In this document: positions 52,855-62,775 of the stretch, in pieces | How positions within the stretch are numbered: position 1 is the stretch's first letter | How the letters are laid out: each line of letters begins with the position of its first letter | NCBI GenBank assembly: GCA_903871935.1 | Contig: CAIQIQ010000172.1 | Span: forward strand, 1-64,000 | Direction of reading: 5' to 3' | Length of the DNA stretch: 64,000 nucleotides | Source of the DNA: an uncultured Phycisphaerales bacterium | GTDB lineage: Bacteria; Planctomycetota; Phycisphaerae; Tepidisphaerales; Tepidisphaeraceae | Program-made: the position numbers and the translations under genes | Notes under the pieces: generated by a model | The model's database searches: none | The model's input: the letters and a program-made list of their open reading frames with translations, nothing else | Told to the model about the DNA's origin: nothing

Positions 52855-55800
52855 ATGAGCCCCTCACCCCGCGTGACGTACCCGACCCGTTCCCCGTACA
52901 ATCCCCAGCGTTGGAAGAGCACAGTGCAGCAGCCTGATCCAAACACCAACTTCCTCGCCACCATCCGCGACCTGTTCCGTCAACTCGACGGAACCATGCT
53001 CGCGGACCGGCCATACCTGCGCCGCGACCTTCGCATCGCCCGCAACCTCACCCTCGATGGCCGAACCTCCGGCGTTCCCACCATCCTCCAGCGTATCACA
53101 GACTCGCTTCTCCAGTCTCTCGCCCGCGTTCAACACCGCCGATCCGCCGCCCCCCGCATCGCCTATCCCGACGACCTCCCCGTCGCCCTGCGCGCCCCCG
53201 AGATCGCCGCCGCCATCCGCCAGCACCAGGTCGTCATCATCTGCGGCGCCACCGGCTCAGGCAAAACCACCCAACTCCCCAAGGTCTGCCTCGAACTCGG
53301 CCGCGGCATCCATGGCATGATCGGCCATACCCAACCCCGCCGCATCGCCGCCCGCTCCGTCGCCCGCCGCATCGCCGACGAACTCAACACCAACGTGGGC
53401 GGCCATTCAGGCCTCGTCGGCTACAAGGTCCGCTTCTCCGACCACGTTTCCCCCGCCAGCCTCATCAAGCTGATGACCGACGGCATCCTTCTCGCCGAGA
53501 TCCAGTCCGACCGCCTTCTCTGGCAATACGACACCATCATCCTCGACGAAGCCCACGAGCGTTCCCTCAACATCGACTTCCTCATTGGCTATCTCCGCCA
53601 CCTTCTCCCCCGCCGACCCGACCTCAAGCTGATCATCACCAGCGCCACCATCGCCCCCGAACGCTTCTCCGAACACTTCGACGGCGCCCCCATCATCAAC
53701 GTTGAGGGCCGGATGTACCCCGTCGATCTCCGCTATCGCCCCTTCGATGTCGACAACCCCGATGAGCAGGATCTCCAGCAGGACCGCGCCATCCTCTCCG
53801 CCGTCGATGAGCTCTTCCAGCAAGGCCCCGGCGACACCCTCATCTTCCTCCCCGGCGAACGCGACATCCGTAACACCACCGAACTTCTCCGCAAGCACCA
53901 CCCCAGGCACGTTGACATCCTCCCGCTCTACGCCCGCCTGTCAGCCGACGAGCAGATGCGCGTCTTCGCGCCCCACGACCGACCGCGCCTGATCCTCACC
54001 ACCAACATCGCCGAGACCTCCCTCACCGTTCCAGGCGTCAAGTACGTCATCGACCTGGGTCTCGCCCGCATCTCCCGCTACGGCGGCCGGGGCTCCGTCC
54101 AGCGTCTGCCCATCGAGCCGATCTCTCAGGCCTCCGCCAACCAGCGCAGCGGCCGCTCCGGAAGAACTTGTCCTGGCGTCTGCATTCGCCTTTACTCCGA
54201 AGAGGCCTTCACCAAGCGACCCGAGTTCACCGATCCCGAGATCCGCCGCACCAACCTCGCCTCTGTCATCCTGCAAATGAAGTCCCTGCGCCTTGGCCGC
54301 ATCGAAGACTTCCCCTTTCTCGATCCACCGGACTATCGCCAGATCCGCGATGGCTACCAGACGCTCCATGAACTAGGCGCCATCGACGAGCAGAACGAAC
54401 TGACCGACCTCGGGCGGCTCCTCGCCCGTCTGCCCATCGACCCGCGTGTGGCCCGAATGGTCATCGCCGCCCGCGATTTCGCCTGCCTCCCCGACATCCT
54501 GATCATCGCCTCCGCCCTAAGCGTCCAGGATGCGCGCGAGCGCCCCATGGACAAGCAGGCGGCCGCCGACTCCGCCCACGATGAGTTCAAAGATCCCACC
54601 AGCGACTTCCTCACCCTCATCAAGCTCTGGAACTGGTTCCAGGAGCAGCAGAGGCACCTCTCCGAAAACAAGCTCCGTCACTTTTGCGCCAGCAAGTTTC
54701 TCTCCTTCACCCGCATGCGCGAATGGCAAGACATCCATTCCCAACTGAAAGAGATGACCGCCACCCTCTCCGCAGTCTCCAATCTCCAATCTCCAATCTC
54801 CAATCCGCCATCGCAGATCTCAAATCCGAAATCCCCCCTCCTCCCCGACCTCATCCACCAATCCATCCTCACTGGCCTGATCGCCAACATCGGCCTCAAG
54901 GGCGACGACTTCGAATACCAGGGCATCCGCAGCAAACGCTTCTACATATTCCCCGGCTCCACCCAATTCGCCCGCAAGCCGCAGTGGATCGTCGCCGCCG
55001 AACTGGTCCAGACAACGCGCAACTACGCCCGCACCGTCGCCCCCGTCATGCCCGAATGGATCGAGCGCGCCGCCGCCCACATGGTCCACCGCGAATACAC
55101 CGATCCTATCTGGCAAAGCCGGCGCGGCCAGGTCACCGCCCACGAGAAAGTCACTCTCCACGGCCTGACGCTTATCCCCCGTCGCACCATCGACTACAGC
55201 CTGATCGACCCGCTCACCAGCCGCGAACTCTTCATCCACGGCGCCCTCGTCATGGGCGATGCCGACCGCAGCATGATCGATGCCCCCTTCTTCCGCCAGA
55301 ACCTTCAGCTCCGCCGGCACATCGAATCGCTCGAAGCTCGCCAGCGCCGCAAGGACCTCCTGGCCGACAGCAAGAGCATCTTCGCCTTTTATGATCGCCT
55401 CATCCCCGCCTCCGTTGTCTCCGCCCACACTTTCCAGAAGTGGCGGCACCACGCCGAACTGTCCAACCGCCGCATCCTCTGGATGAAAGAGTCGGACCTT
55501 CTTATCGGCGATGCAAGGCTCATCACCGAAAAGCTCTTCCCTTCCACTCTCCAGGTCGAAGACCTGCGCCTCCAACTCGAATATCGCTTCGACGTCGGCC
55601 ATCCCGCCGACGGCATCACCCTCCGCGTCCCGGTGAACATCCTGCACCAGGTGGACGCCGCCCAGCTCGAGTGGCTCGTCCCCGGCATGGTCAAGGAAAA
55701 AGTCCTCCAACTTATCCGCACGCTACCCAAAGAACTCCGCACCCAGCTCGTCCCTCTCGCCCAGTCCGCCCAGCAGATCGCCGACCGCATGACCTTCGGC

Positions 55801-56892
55801 GAAGGCCGCTTCATCGACGTCCTGGCCCACGAGACCGGCCGTTTAGTCGGCAAACCCATCTCTCCCAAGCTCCTCAAGGAAAGCGCTCTCGAGCCCTGGC
55901 TGAAGATGAATATCCGCGTCGTCGACACCTCCGGCAAGACTCTCGCTGCCGGCCGGCGCCTCGACCTCCTTCTCAGCCAGCTCCGCATCGAAGCGCGCTC
56001 CTCCCTGCAGCGCCGAGCCGCCCAGTGGCACAAAGACAACCTGAAAACCTGGGACTTCGGCGACCTGCCCGAACAGATCTCCTTCCGCTCCGGCCCCCTC
56101 AACGTGCAAGGCTATCCCGCCCTCTCCGACAACGGCGTTACTGCCTCCATGCGTCTCATGGAGCATCGGCTGCTGGCCCAGCAGGAAACCCGCAAAGGCA
56201 TTCGCCGCCTCGCCATGATCGCCCTGGCCGACGCCCTGCAGTGGCAGTTCAAGATCCTCCCCGACCTCGACGCGCTCATCCCGCTCTACAAGCCCCTGGG
56301 CACCAAAGATCAGCTCCGCAGCACCTTCAGCGTCGCCCTCACCGATCGCCTGATGTTCGCCGACCCCAAGCCGATCCGTTCGCAAGCGGAGTTTGAACTT
56401 CGTCTCGACAATGCATGGAACAACCTCCGCCCCACCGCCGAGCATCTGGCCAAAATCGCCCAGGAGGTCTTCGAGGTTCACAACGACATCGCCTCGCGTC
56501 TCTCGCGCGATTTTCCACCCATGCTCCTCACCTCGGTCAGCGAAATGCGCGACCATCTCCTGCGTCTCTGCCCCTCCAACGTACTGGTCATCCACCCCTG
56601 GGAATGGCTCCTGCATGTCCCGCGTTTCCTCTCCGGCATCCGCATCCGTCTGCACAAACTGACCAACGCCGGCTTACTAAAGGATGCCCACAACTCTGCA
56701 CTGATCGCCCCCATCTGGAAGGCCTATCAGGACCGTAAAAAGGCTGCAGAAACCGCCGGCGTTCCCGACCCCGAACTGCCACAGTTCCGCTACCTGATCG
56801 AGGAACTGCGCGTCTCTCTCTTCGCCCAGGAACTCAAGACCAGCGTCCCCGTCTCGCTCTCCAAACTCCAAAAGCACTTCGACGCCGCCTGA
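52855..56892 (+). CDS. hrpA: ATP-dependent RNA helicase HrpA
   Basis: The 1345 residues agree with bacterial HrpA (about 1300). DEAH-box motifs are GATGSGKT at 131-138, TQPRRIAARSVA, DEAH at 231-234, ITSATIAPE, TNIAETSLTVPGV and QRSGRSGRTCPG. The OB-fold and long DUF3418-type C-terminal region (about 740-1300) follow. HrpA unwinds RNA and helps rescue stalled ribosomes. Residues of about 641-661 are encoded by a 7-bp tandem array in frame (54776-54838), a spacer not expected in the family. The start lacks an obvious ribosome-binding site. Confidence 0.93.
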   Translation: MSPSPRVTYPTRSPYNPQRWKSTVQQPDPNTNFLATIRDLFRQLDGTMLADRPYLRRDLRIARNLTLDGRTSGVPTILQRITDSLLQSLARVQHRRSAAPRIAYPDDLPVALRAPEIAAAIRQHQVVIICGATGSGKTTQLPKVCLELGRGIHGMIGHTQPRRIAARSVARRIADELNTNVGGHSGLVGYKVRFSDHVSPASLIKLMTDGILLAEIQSDRLLWQYDTIILDEAHERSLNIDFLIGYLRHLLPRRPDLKLIITSATIAPERFSEHFDGAPIINVEGRMYPVDLRYRPFDVDNPDEQDLQQDRAILSAVDELFQQGPGDTLIFLPGERDIRNTTELLRKHHPRHVDILPLYARLSADEQMRVFAPHDRPRLILTTNIAETSLTVPGVKYVIDLGLARISRYGGRGSVQRLPIEPISQASANQRSGRSGRTCPGVCIRLYSEEAFTKRPEFTDPEIRRTNLASVILQMKSLRLGRIEDFPFLDPPDYRQIRDGYQTLHELGAIDEQNELTDLGRLLARLPIDPRVARMVIAARDFACLPDILIIASALSVQDARERPMDKQAAADSAHDEFKDPTSDFLTLIKLWNWFQEQQRHLSENKLRHFCASKFLSFTRMREWQDIHSQLKEMTATLSAVSNLQSPISNPPSQISNPKSPLLPDLIHQSILTGLIANIGLKGDDFEYQGIRSKRFYIFPGSTQFARKPQWIVAAELVQTTRNYARTVAPVMPEWIERAAAHMVHREYTDPIWQSRRGQVTAHEKVTLHGLTLIPRRTIDYSLIDPLTSRELFIHGALVMGDADRSMIDAPFFRQNLQLRRHIESLEARQRRKDLLADSKSIFAFYDRLIPASVVSAHTFQKWRHHAELSNRRILWMKESDLLIGDARLITEKLFPSTLQVEDLRLQLEYRFDVGHPADGITLRVPVNILHQVDAAQLEWLVPGMVKEKVLQLIRTLPKELRTQLVPLAQSAQQIADRMTFGEGRFIDVLAHETGRLVGKPISPKLLKESALEPWLKMNIRVVDTSGKTLAAGRRLDLLLSQLRIEARSSLQRRAAQWHKDNLKTWDFGDLPEQISFRSGPLNVQGYPALSDNGVTASMRLMEHRLLAQQETRKGIRRLAMIALADALQWQFKILPDLDALIPLYKPLGTKDQLRSTFSVALTDRLMFADPKPIRSQAEFELRLDNAWNNLRPTAEHLAKIAQEVFEVHNDIASRLSRDFPPMLLTSVSEMRDHLLRLCPSNVLVIHPWEWLLHVPRFLSGIRIRLHKLTNAGLLKDAHNSALIAPIWKAYQDRKKAAETAGVPDPELPQFRYLIEELRVSLFAQELKTSVPVSLSKLQKHFDAA
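54776..54838. repeat. In-frame heptamer array inside hrpA, nine units
   Basis: Nine 7-bp units: TCTCCAA x4, TCCGCCA, TCGCAGA, TCTCAAA, TCCGAAA, TCCCCCC. The length of 63 bp is a multiple of 3, and the translation shows a 7-residue pattern (SNLQSPI, SNPPSQI, SNPKSPL). It lies in a loop between the helicase core and the C-terminal region. Confidence 0.9.
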
Positions 56893-57028
56893 CCGCGCTC
56901 AAAGGAGACAACTCTATCGATGGAACCATTTTGGAGCCGATTCAGCAATGCATATGGTACACTACTATCCAGGTTCTCTGCCCCGTGCATACTTCCCCCG
57001 CCCGGCGGCAACATCATGGTGAGGAACC

Positions 57029-59869
57029 ATGACGACAACGGCAACCAATGACGACCGCATCCTGCTGCAGCGTTACGCCCGCACCGGCGACGCTGACGCC
57101 TTCACCCAATTGGTCCAGCGTTACGTTGATCTGGTCTACAGTGTTTGCCTCCGCGTTACCGGCAGCCGCGCCGATGCGGAAGATGTCACACAGGAATGCC
57201 TGCTCGATCTCGCACGCCACGCGTCCGACGTCCACACGAGCGTCGGCGGCTACCTGCACACCGTCGCGACTCGCCGCAGCCTGATGCTCAAGCGAAGTGA
57301 AGGCCGCCGTTGCCGTCGCGAATCCGCCTGCCCCGCGCCCGCACCAGACGATGCTGCCGACCCCACCACTGCCGTCCAGATCGCCGATGCCGTCGATGAG
57401 GCGCTGGAACGTCTCGACGCATCCTCACGCGACCTCGTAATCCGGCGCTACCTCCAGGCCCAAAGCCAGCAGGCGATCGCCGAAGCGCTGGACATCGATC
57501 AGTCCACCGTCTCACGCAGACTCGCCGAGGCCATCGAGACCATGCGCCAACACCTTGGCCCACTCGGCATCACAGCCGGCGCCGCGGAATTCGCCCACGT
57601 CTTCTCACAGACCCAGGCACCTGCCGAACTGCTTGCAACGGCAACCAAGATCGGCCTCTCCGGCGTCGGTCGGACGGCCGCCAAAGCTGCCGTACCAGCC
57701 TCTGCCAAGCTCCTTATCTCCACCCTCATCGTCACGAGTGCCGCGGCGATCGGCTACAGCATCTTCGCACCCAAAGGAAGGACCGCCATGACGACGCCAA
57801 CAACAATGCCCACGGCCTCGCGCCCTGACCTCAAGGGCATTCACCTCAGCGGTTTTGGCATGACCCGCGACTCCGTATCCGTCGCCTTCCAGGCCGCCGC
57901 CAAAGCCCTCGGCAAGGACGCCGACTACAACCGCCTCTATCTCCTCTCCGGCAATGCCTTCGCCCCCGCCATCAACACCGCCGAAACCTGCCGATCCTGG
58001 TGGCACGTGCAAGCCCACCTCGGCACACAGAACCTGCCCGCGATGGCCACCAGTGCTGGCCTGAGCGCTCAGCGCCTGCCCGTCCCTGCCCTGGCTGATA
58101 AGCCCACCGACCAGCAGCTTTCCGCCGCCCGCCGCTCGGCCGCCGATCTCGTGCTCAAAGCCATGGACTCCGGCGCTATCGTGATCACCGAAGGCGGCTG
58201 GGATGAAGCCGGTACATGGATCTGGTCTGGCGTCATCACCGACGTCTCCTCCGATGGCACGCTGCGCGGCGCCGCCCTGAGCGCTGCCACCGGCGATGGT
58301 AAGGAGAACGTCATCTGGAAATACCCCGGCGACCTCTGGGCGATCCGCCCCGCCGCCGCCACGACACCTGCCGCCGAGGTCGAGCATGCCATGATCCAGA
58401 CCGCCGTCGATCGCATCCGTGGCACAGGCCCTTACGCCACCCAAAGCACATCCTACTTCGGCCAGCCCGCCATGGATCAATGGATCCTCTCCATGCAGAC
58501 CATCCGCGGCTTCTGCCCCGACTGCTTCGGCCGTGTCCCGGTTGTCGGAGTACAGGATGCCCCTGACAACGACAAGCGAATGTATGAAGCCGCCCGCATA
58601 GTCGCCAACCAGCTTCGCACCGACATGCCCACCTTCCCCAGCGACTGCAAACCGTATCTCGAAAAAGCCGCCGCCTGTTACGACCGCGTCGTTGAGCTTC
58701 TCGCCCCCGGTGCCACCGGCCGCGGCGGCTTCACCTACAACTCCCTCTCATCTCTTCCCGCCCAGCGCACCTACGCCGCCACCGTCCTCAACCCCGTCAA
58801 GACCGAACTCGATTGGGCCGCCCTGCACCTCGAACGCGCTCTCGCCATCGCCGATGGTGCCAAACTGAATACCGCCCTCTTTCCCGCCTACGACCAACTC
58901 TCCCGCGAGAATCCCGACGCCAATCCGCTTCGCACAAACCATCTTGCTCGTGTGATCGCCGCTCGAACTGCTGGCCGCAGCGATGTCGAATACGACGACC
59001 TGATCATGCTTCAGGGCATGGGCACCGCCTTCGCCTACGATCCCAAACGGTTCTTCGTGATGTACCAGTTCCTCGACGACCCCGAACAGACCGCCAAGTA
59101 TCTTGCCGAGGGCACCGGCTTTGACTGGCAGATCGCCGCCCCTCCGGATCCCGATGCGGCGTGGCAACTCGTCAAGCAATGCGTCGATGCCCAAACGCCC
59201 CTTGCCGCCGCTTGGTTCGACGATTTCCTCATCGCCGGCTATATCGACGCGCCACAGAGAGAGAATCGTCGCATCTACACCATGGGCCGCTGGTCTCTCG
59301 GCGGCTGGATCGACTGGCCGGAATTCATCAGCCAATGTCAGCAATTCGGTCAGTTCGCCTATCCAACCGGAAAACCCGTCCCCAAAGTCGACATGACTCG
59401 CTTCATCCTCCAGCGCATCGTGCAATGCGCCCAAGCCGACCCACGGCAAGGCGCCCCCTTTGCGAACAATGCACGGTTCGGCTTAGACGGCATGGAAGCC
59501 TACGCCGCCGATGTGGCCGACCCAGCCAAGCCGGCCAGCTATTTCGACCCTGCCTGGCAGGCCTGTCACGCCATCAACCGCCAGTGGCACGCCCGCGAGT
59601 CTGCCGCCAACTGGCTCGCCCGCGTCGCCGCCACCCAACCCGCCGCGGCCGCCGATCACCTCAACCGCGCTTCCGCTCTCTACCGCCAGTCTCACGACCT
59701 CTGGCTCCAGTTCCGCACCCTCCTTACCCCCGAGCCCGGCCAAACCCTTGAAGCAAAGTGGTCCGAACCCGCCCCACGCCAGCAAGGCGCCCAGCTCATC
59801 CGACAAGCCATCGCCCTGGAGAAGCAAGCCGCCGACCAGATCGCTCTCGCGATCCCGCTCCTGCAATAG
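57029..59869 (+). CDS. ECF sigma factor fused to a membrane helix and a duplicated extracytoplasmic domain
   Basis: The 946-residue chain begins with sigma region 2 (about residues 10-80, YARTGDADAFTQLVQRYV, EDVTQECLLDLARH) and region 4 (about 120-178, QQAIAEALDIDQSTVSRRLAEA). A single membrane helix follows (about 223-246, LLISTLIVTSAAAIGY). The outer part repeats itself: YNRLYLLSGNAFAP (about 300) with VEHAMIQTAVDRIRGT and FGQPAMDQW (about 450-480) parallels YDDLIMLQGMGTAFAY (about 650) with RFILQRIVQCAQAD and FGLDGMEAY (about 800-830). The units recall BtrH/C39-peptidase-like folds, but that is inferred. The protein could sense an external ligand and switch transcription without a separate anti-sigma factor. 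Confidence 0.8.
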   Translation: MTTTATNDDRILLQRYARTGDADAFTQLVQRYVDLVYSVCLRVTGSRADAEDVTQECLLDLARHASDVHTSVGGYLHTVATRRSLMLKRSEGRRCRRESACPAPAPDDAADPTTAVQIADAVDEALERLDASSRDLVIRRYLQAQSQQAIAEALDIDQSTVSRRLAEAIETMRQHLGPLGITAGAAEFAHVFSQTQAPAELLATATKIGLSGVGRTAAKAAVPASAKLLISTLIVTSAAAIGYSIFAPKGRTAMTTPTTMPTASRPDLKGIHLSGFGMTRDSVSVAFQAAAKALGKDADYNRLYLLSGNAFAPAINTAETCRSWWHVQAHLGTQNLPAMATSAGLSAQRLPVPALADKPTDQQLSAARRSAADLVLKAMDSGAIVITEGGWDEAGTWIWSGVITDVSSDGTLRGAALSAATGDGKENVIWKYPGDLWAIRPAAATTPAAEVEHAMIQTAVDRIRGTGPYATQSTSYFGQPAMDQWILSMQTIRGFCPDCFGRVPVVGVQDAPDNDKRMYEAARIVANQLRTDMPTFPSDCKPYLEKAAACYDRVVELLAPGATGRGGFTYNSLSSLPAQRTYAATVLNPVKTELDWAALHLERALAIADGAKLNTALFPAYDQLSRENPDANPLRTNHLARVIAARTAGRSDVEYDDLIMLQGMGTAFAYDPKRFFVMYQFLDDPEQTAKYLAEGTGFDWQIAAPPDPDAAWQLVKQCVDAQTPLAAAWFDDFLIAGYIDAPQRENRRIYTMGRWSLGGWIDWPEFISQCQQFGQFAYPTGKPVPKVDMTRFILQRIVQCAQADPRQGAPFANNARFGLDGMEAYAADVADPAKPASYFDPAWQACHAINRQWHARESAANWLARVAATQPAAAADHLNRASALYRQSHDLWLQFRTLLTPEPGQTLEAKWSEPAPRQQGAQLIRQAIALEKQAADQIALAIPLLQ

Positions 59870-59893
59870 CTCCGACCACTGATGGCCCCGGCG

Positions 59894-61621
59894 CTACATC
59901 CGCTCGGGGTGCTCGATGCCTAGCAGGTCCAGCCCCAATGCCAGCGTACGTGCTGTCAGGTCTGCCAGCGCCAGCCGACTGCTGCGCAGTGGTTCGGGGC
60001 TCTGCAGCACCGGGCAGTTCTCCCAGAAGCCGCTGAAGCGGGTGCACAGATCATAGAGGTACGTGCACATGTGGTGCGGCTTAAGTTCGCGGGCAATGAT
60101 GTTCGCCACCTCGCCCAGCCGCAGGATGTGCTTCGCCAGCGCGATCTCGGCCGGATGCTCCAGCACGAACGGCACGTTCTCCGGCAACGTTTGCCCGCTC
60201 TTGCGCATGACCGAGCGCGTGCGGGCATAAGCATACTGCAGGTAGGGAGCCGTGTTGCCATCCAGCGACAGCATCTTGTCCCAGTCAAAGACGTAGTTGC
60301 CGATGGGGTCGCGATTCAGGTCGAAGTATTTCACGCCGCCGATCCCAACCGCCGCGGCAATCGCGCGTTGCTCCTCATCCGACATTGACTCGCCGCGTTC
60401 GACGAGTTTCTGCTTAATCGTTCCCAACACGCGCTGTTCCGCCTCATTGAGCACATCGGCCAGCTTCACCGATTCGCCGGAACGGGTCTTCAGTGGCGTG
60501 CCATCTTCACCCAGGATCATGCCAAACATAATGTGGTTGAACTCGATGCCCTCCAGCCAGCCGGCCCGCTTCGCGGCATCGGTGAACATGCGGAAATGCT
60601 GCGACTGCCGGGCATCGGTCACCACAATCACGCGGTTGGCCTTCAGTTCCCGGATACGGTATCGCAGCGCTGCCAGATCGGTGGTGCCGTAGCCAAAGCC
60701 GCCGCCGGATTTCTGGATGATCAGCGGCGCATCAAAGCCCTTCACCCAGATCACCGTGGCGCCCTCGGACTCTTCGGCGATGCCCAGCGCCTTCAGTTCC
60801 TTCACCGTGTCCGCCAGCAAAGAGTTATAGAAGCTCTCGCCGCGCTCGTGTTCGCGCTTGAGCAGGATGCCCATCCGCTTGTACAGCGCCTCAAAGTGCT
60901 TGCGGCTCTCCTCCATGATCCGCTGCCACAGTTCCACTGCCCGGGCGTCGCCGCCCTGCAGTTTCACAACCCAGGCTCGCGCCTCTTCGGCAAACTTGGG
61001 ATCCTCGTCGAAGCGCTGCTTGGCGGCGCGGTAGAAACCTTCCAGATCCGACACCTGCGCTTCGGGATGTACTTCGGACTCCTCCAAGTACCGAAGCAGC
61101 ATGCCAAACTGCGTACCCCAGTCGCCCAGGTGATTCTGCCGGATCACTTCATGCCCGAGAAACTCCACGATCCGGCTGATCGCATCGCCGATATTCGTCG
61201 GCCGCAGATGCCCGACGTGCATCTGCTTGGCAACGTTGGGCGACGAGTAGTCCACGACAACGCGTTGTGGATTGGTCGCCTTCGCCACACCCAGCCGGCC
61301 ATCGGCCGCCACTTCGGCAAGCTGCTGCGCCAGCCACACCGGGCTGAGCTTGATATTGATGAACCCCGGGCCGGCGATATCCGTGGTCGCCATCTCACCC
61401 AATTGCAGCTTCGCCTGGATCGCCTGGGCCACCGCGCGGGGATTTGTCTTGGCGCCGGTCTTCTGGGTCACCAGCTTGGAGAGGCCCATCGCACAGTTTG
61501 CCTGGTAATCGCCAAACTGCGGGTTCTGCCCAAGGCCCACCACCGGATCAGCATCAAAGCCGAATGCCTCCTGGATGGCCTGGTGGAAAATCGCGGTCAG
61601 TTGTGTCGGGATCGTTTGCAT
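59894..61621 (-). CDS. argS: Arginyl-tRNA synthetase
   Basis: The 575 residues match ArgS: the N-terminal tRNA-binding domain (FGDYQANCAMGLSK), the HIGH-type motif KQMHVGHLRPTNIGDA at about 133-148, NHLGDWGTQFGMLL, the arginine-site stretch GFGYGTTDLAALRYR, and the DALR anticodon domain with LGRLRTS-like helices at the end. It charges tRNA-Arg. It converges with the sigma-factor gene with 24 bp between stops. Confidence 0.94.
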   Translation of the reverse strand: MQTIPTQLTAIFHQAIQEAFGFDADPVVGLGQNPQFGDYQANCAMGLSKLVTQKTGAKTNPRAVAQAIQAKLQLGEMATTDIAGPGFINIKLSPVWLAQQLAEVAADGRLGVAKATNPQRVVVDYSSPNVAKQMHVGHLRPTNIGDAISRIVEFLGHEVIRQNHLGDWGTQFGMLLRYLEESEVHPEAQVSDLEGFYRAAKQRFDEDPKFAEEARAWVVKLQGGDARAVELWQRIMEESRKHFEALYKRMGILLKREHERGESFYNSLLADTVKELKALGIAEESEGATVIWVKGFDAPLIIQKSGGGFGYGTTDLAALRYRIRELKANRVIVVTDARQSQHFRMFTDAAKRAGWLEGIEFNHIMFGMILGEDGTPLKTRSGESVKLADVLNEAEQRVLGTIKQKLVERGESMSDEEQRAIAAAVGIGGVKYFDLNRDPIGNYVFDWDKMLSLDGNTAPYLQYAYARTRSVMRKSGQTLPENVPFVLEHPAEIALAKHILRLGEVANIIARELKPHHMCTYLYDLCTRFSGFWENCPVLQSPEPLRSSRLALADLTARTLALGLDLLGIEHPERM

Positions 61622-61743
61622 GGCGGCAGGATACTAGCCACAGCGTGAAAACCCAATGGTCCCACACGTTTCCGGGATCGGAGAAGGTGTTTGACAACCT
61701 CCGCTTGTGTACAAGAGGTAAAAAGCTACTATCGGCCCCACTG

Positions 61744-62718
61744 ATGTCACGGGAGGACTTGGATAAAGCAGTGCATCTGCTCTGGGATGGGCGCTTGGTG
61801 GCGTTCCCTACGGAGACGGTCTATGGACTGGGTGCCGACGCCACCAATCCAGAAGCCGTCGCCCGCATCTTCCAGGCCAAAGGCCGCCCGGCGACCAACC
61901 CGGTGATTGTTCACGTTGCCGGTATCGAGCAGGCCCGGCGTTACACCACAGACTGGTCCCGAAATGCACAGTGGCTTGCCGAGATCTTCTGGCCCGGGCC
62001 ACTGACCATCGTCGTGCCCCGCGCACCCGCGATCGCGCCGGCCGTCTCGGCCGGCCTGGATACCGTTGGCCTGCGCGCTCCGCGACATGCCCTGACACTA
62101 GAGCTGCTTCGCCTCTTCGACGGTGCCGTGGCAGCCCCCTCCGCCAACCGCTCCAACCGCATCTCCCCCACCACCGCCCAGCATGTGCTGGAAGAACTTG
62201 GCGATCGCGTAGATCTGATTCTCGACGGCGGCCAATGCGACATCGGCATCGAATCCACCGTCATCACCTTGTGTACTCCGGTACCAACCGTGCTGCGGCC
62301 GGGCGATGTTGAGCTCGACCAACTCCGCGCAGTACTCGGCCGGGTGGATGTCCATCCTCGCTTCATAGAGCAAGAGACCCCCGCCAGTTCTCCGGGGCAG
62401 CATCCGCTCCACTACGCCCCGCAGACCTCCTGCTTCCGCTATGAAGCGGACGAGTATCCACACGTGGTCCAATATCTCGCAGAGCATGCCACCTCGCCCA
62501 TCATCATGCTGGCGCTGAACGCTCGGATGCTGGCATCCCCGAAACACCGCGTTGTCGGCATGCCCAATCACCCACCCTCCTACGCACGCCATCTCTACTG
62601 CGCCCTTCGCGAAGCCGACGCTTCGGGCACTTCTGCGATACTGATCGAGATGCCCCCAGATGAGCCGGAGTGGTTCGCCATCCGCGACCGGCTCACGCGC
62701 GCCACGGTCCGACTCTAG
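61744..62718 (+). CDS. Threonylcarbamoyl-AMP synthase, Sua5/YrdC/YwlC type
   Basis: The first 190 residues carry the Sua5/YrdC signature: VAFPTETVYGLGADATN, IFQAKGRPATNPVIVHV, FWPGPLTIVV, GLRAPRHALT and APSANRSNRISPTTAQHV. Residues of about 210-324 form the extra Sua5 C-terminal domain. The enzyme makes L-threonylcarbamoyl-AMP for the t6A37 modification of tRNA. The start is the ATG at 61744; an in-frame shadow extends to 61444 over argS. No strong ribosome-binding site is visible. Confidence 0.92.
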   Translation: MSREDLDKAVHLLWDGRLVAFPTETVYGLGADATNPEAVARIFQAKGRPATNPVIVHVAGIEQARRYTTDWSRNAQWLAEIFWPGPLTIVVPRAPAIAPAVSAGLDTVGLRAPRHALTLELLRLFDGAVAAPSANRSNRISPTTAQHVLEELGDRVDLILDGGQCDIGIESTVITLCTPVPTVLRPGDVELDQLRAVLGRVDVHPRFIEQETPASSPGQHPLHYAPQTSCFRYEADEYPHVVQYLAEHATSPIIMLALNARMLASPKHRVVGMPNHPPSYARHLYCALREADASGTSAILIEMPPDEPEWFAIRDRLTRATVRL

Positions 62719-62775
62719 CGCCAACGCTCCGCGACCGGCGTCGGGCACCACCAGGCAATACGCGCGAAGGCTGCA

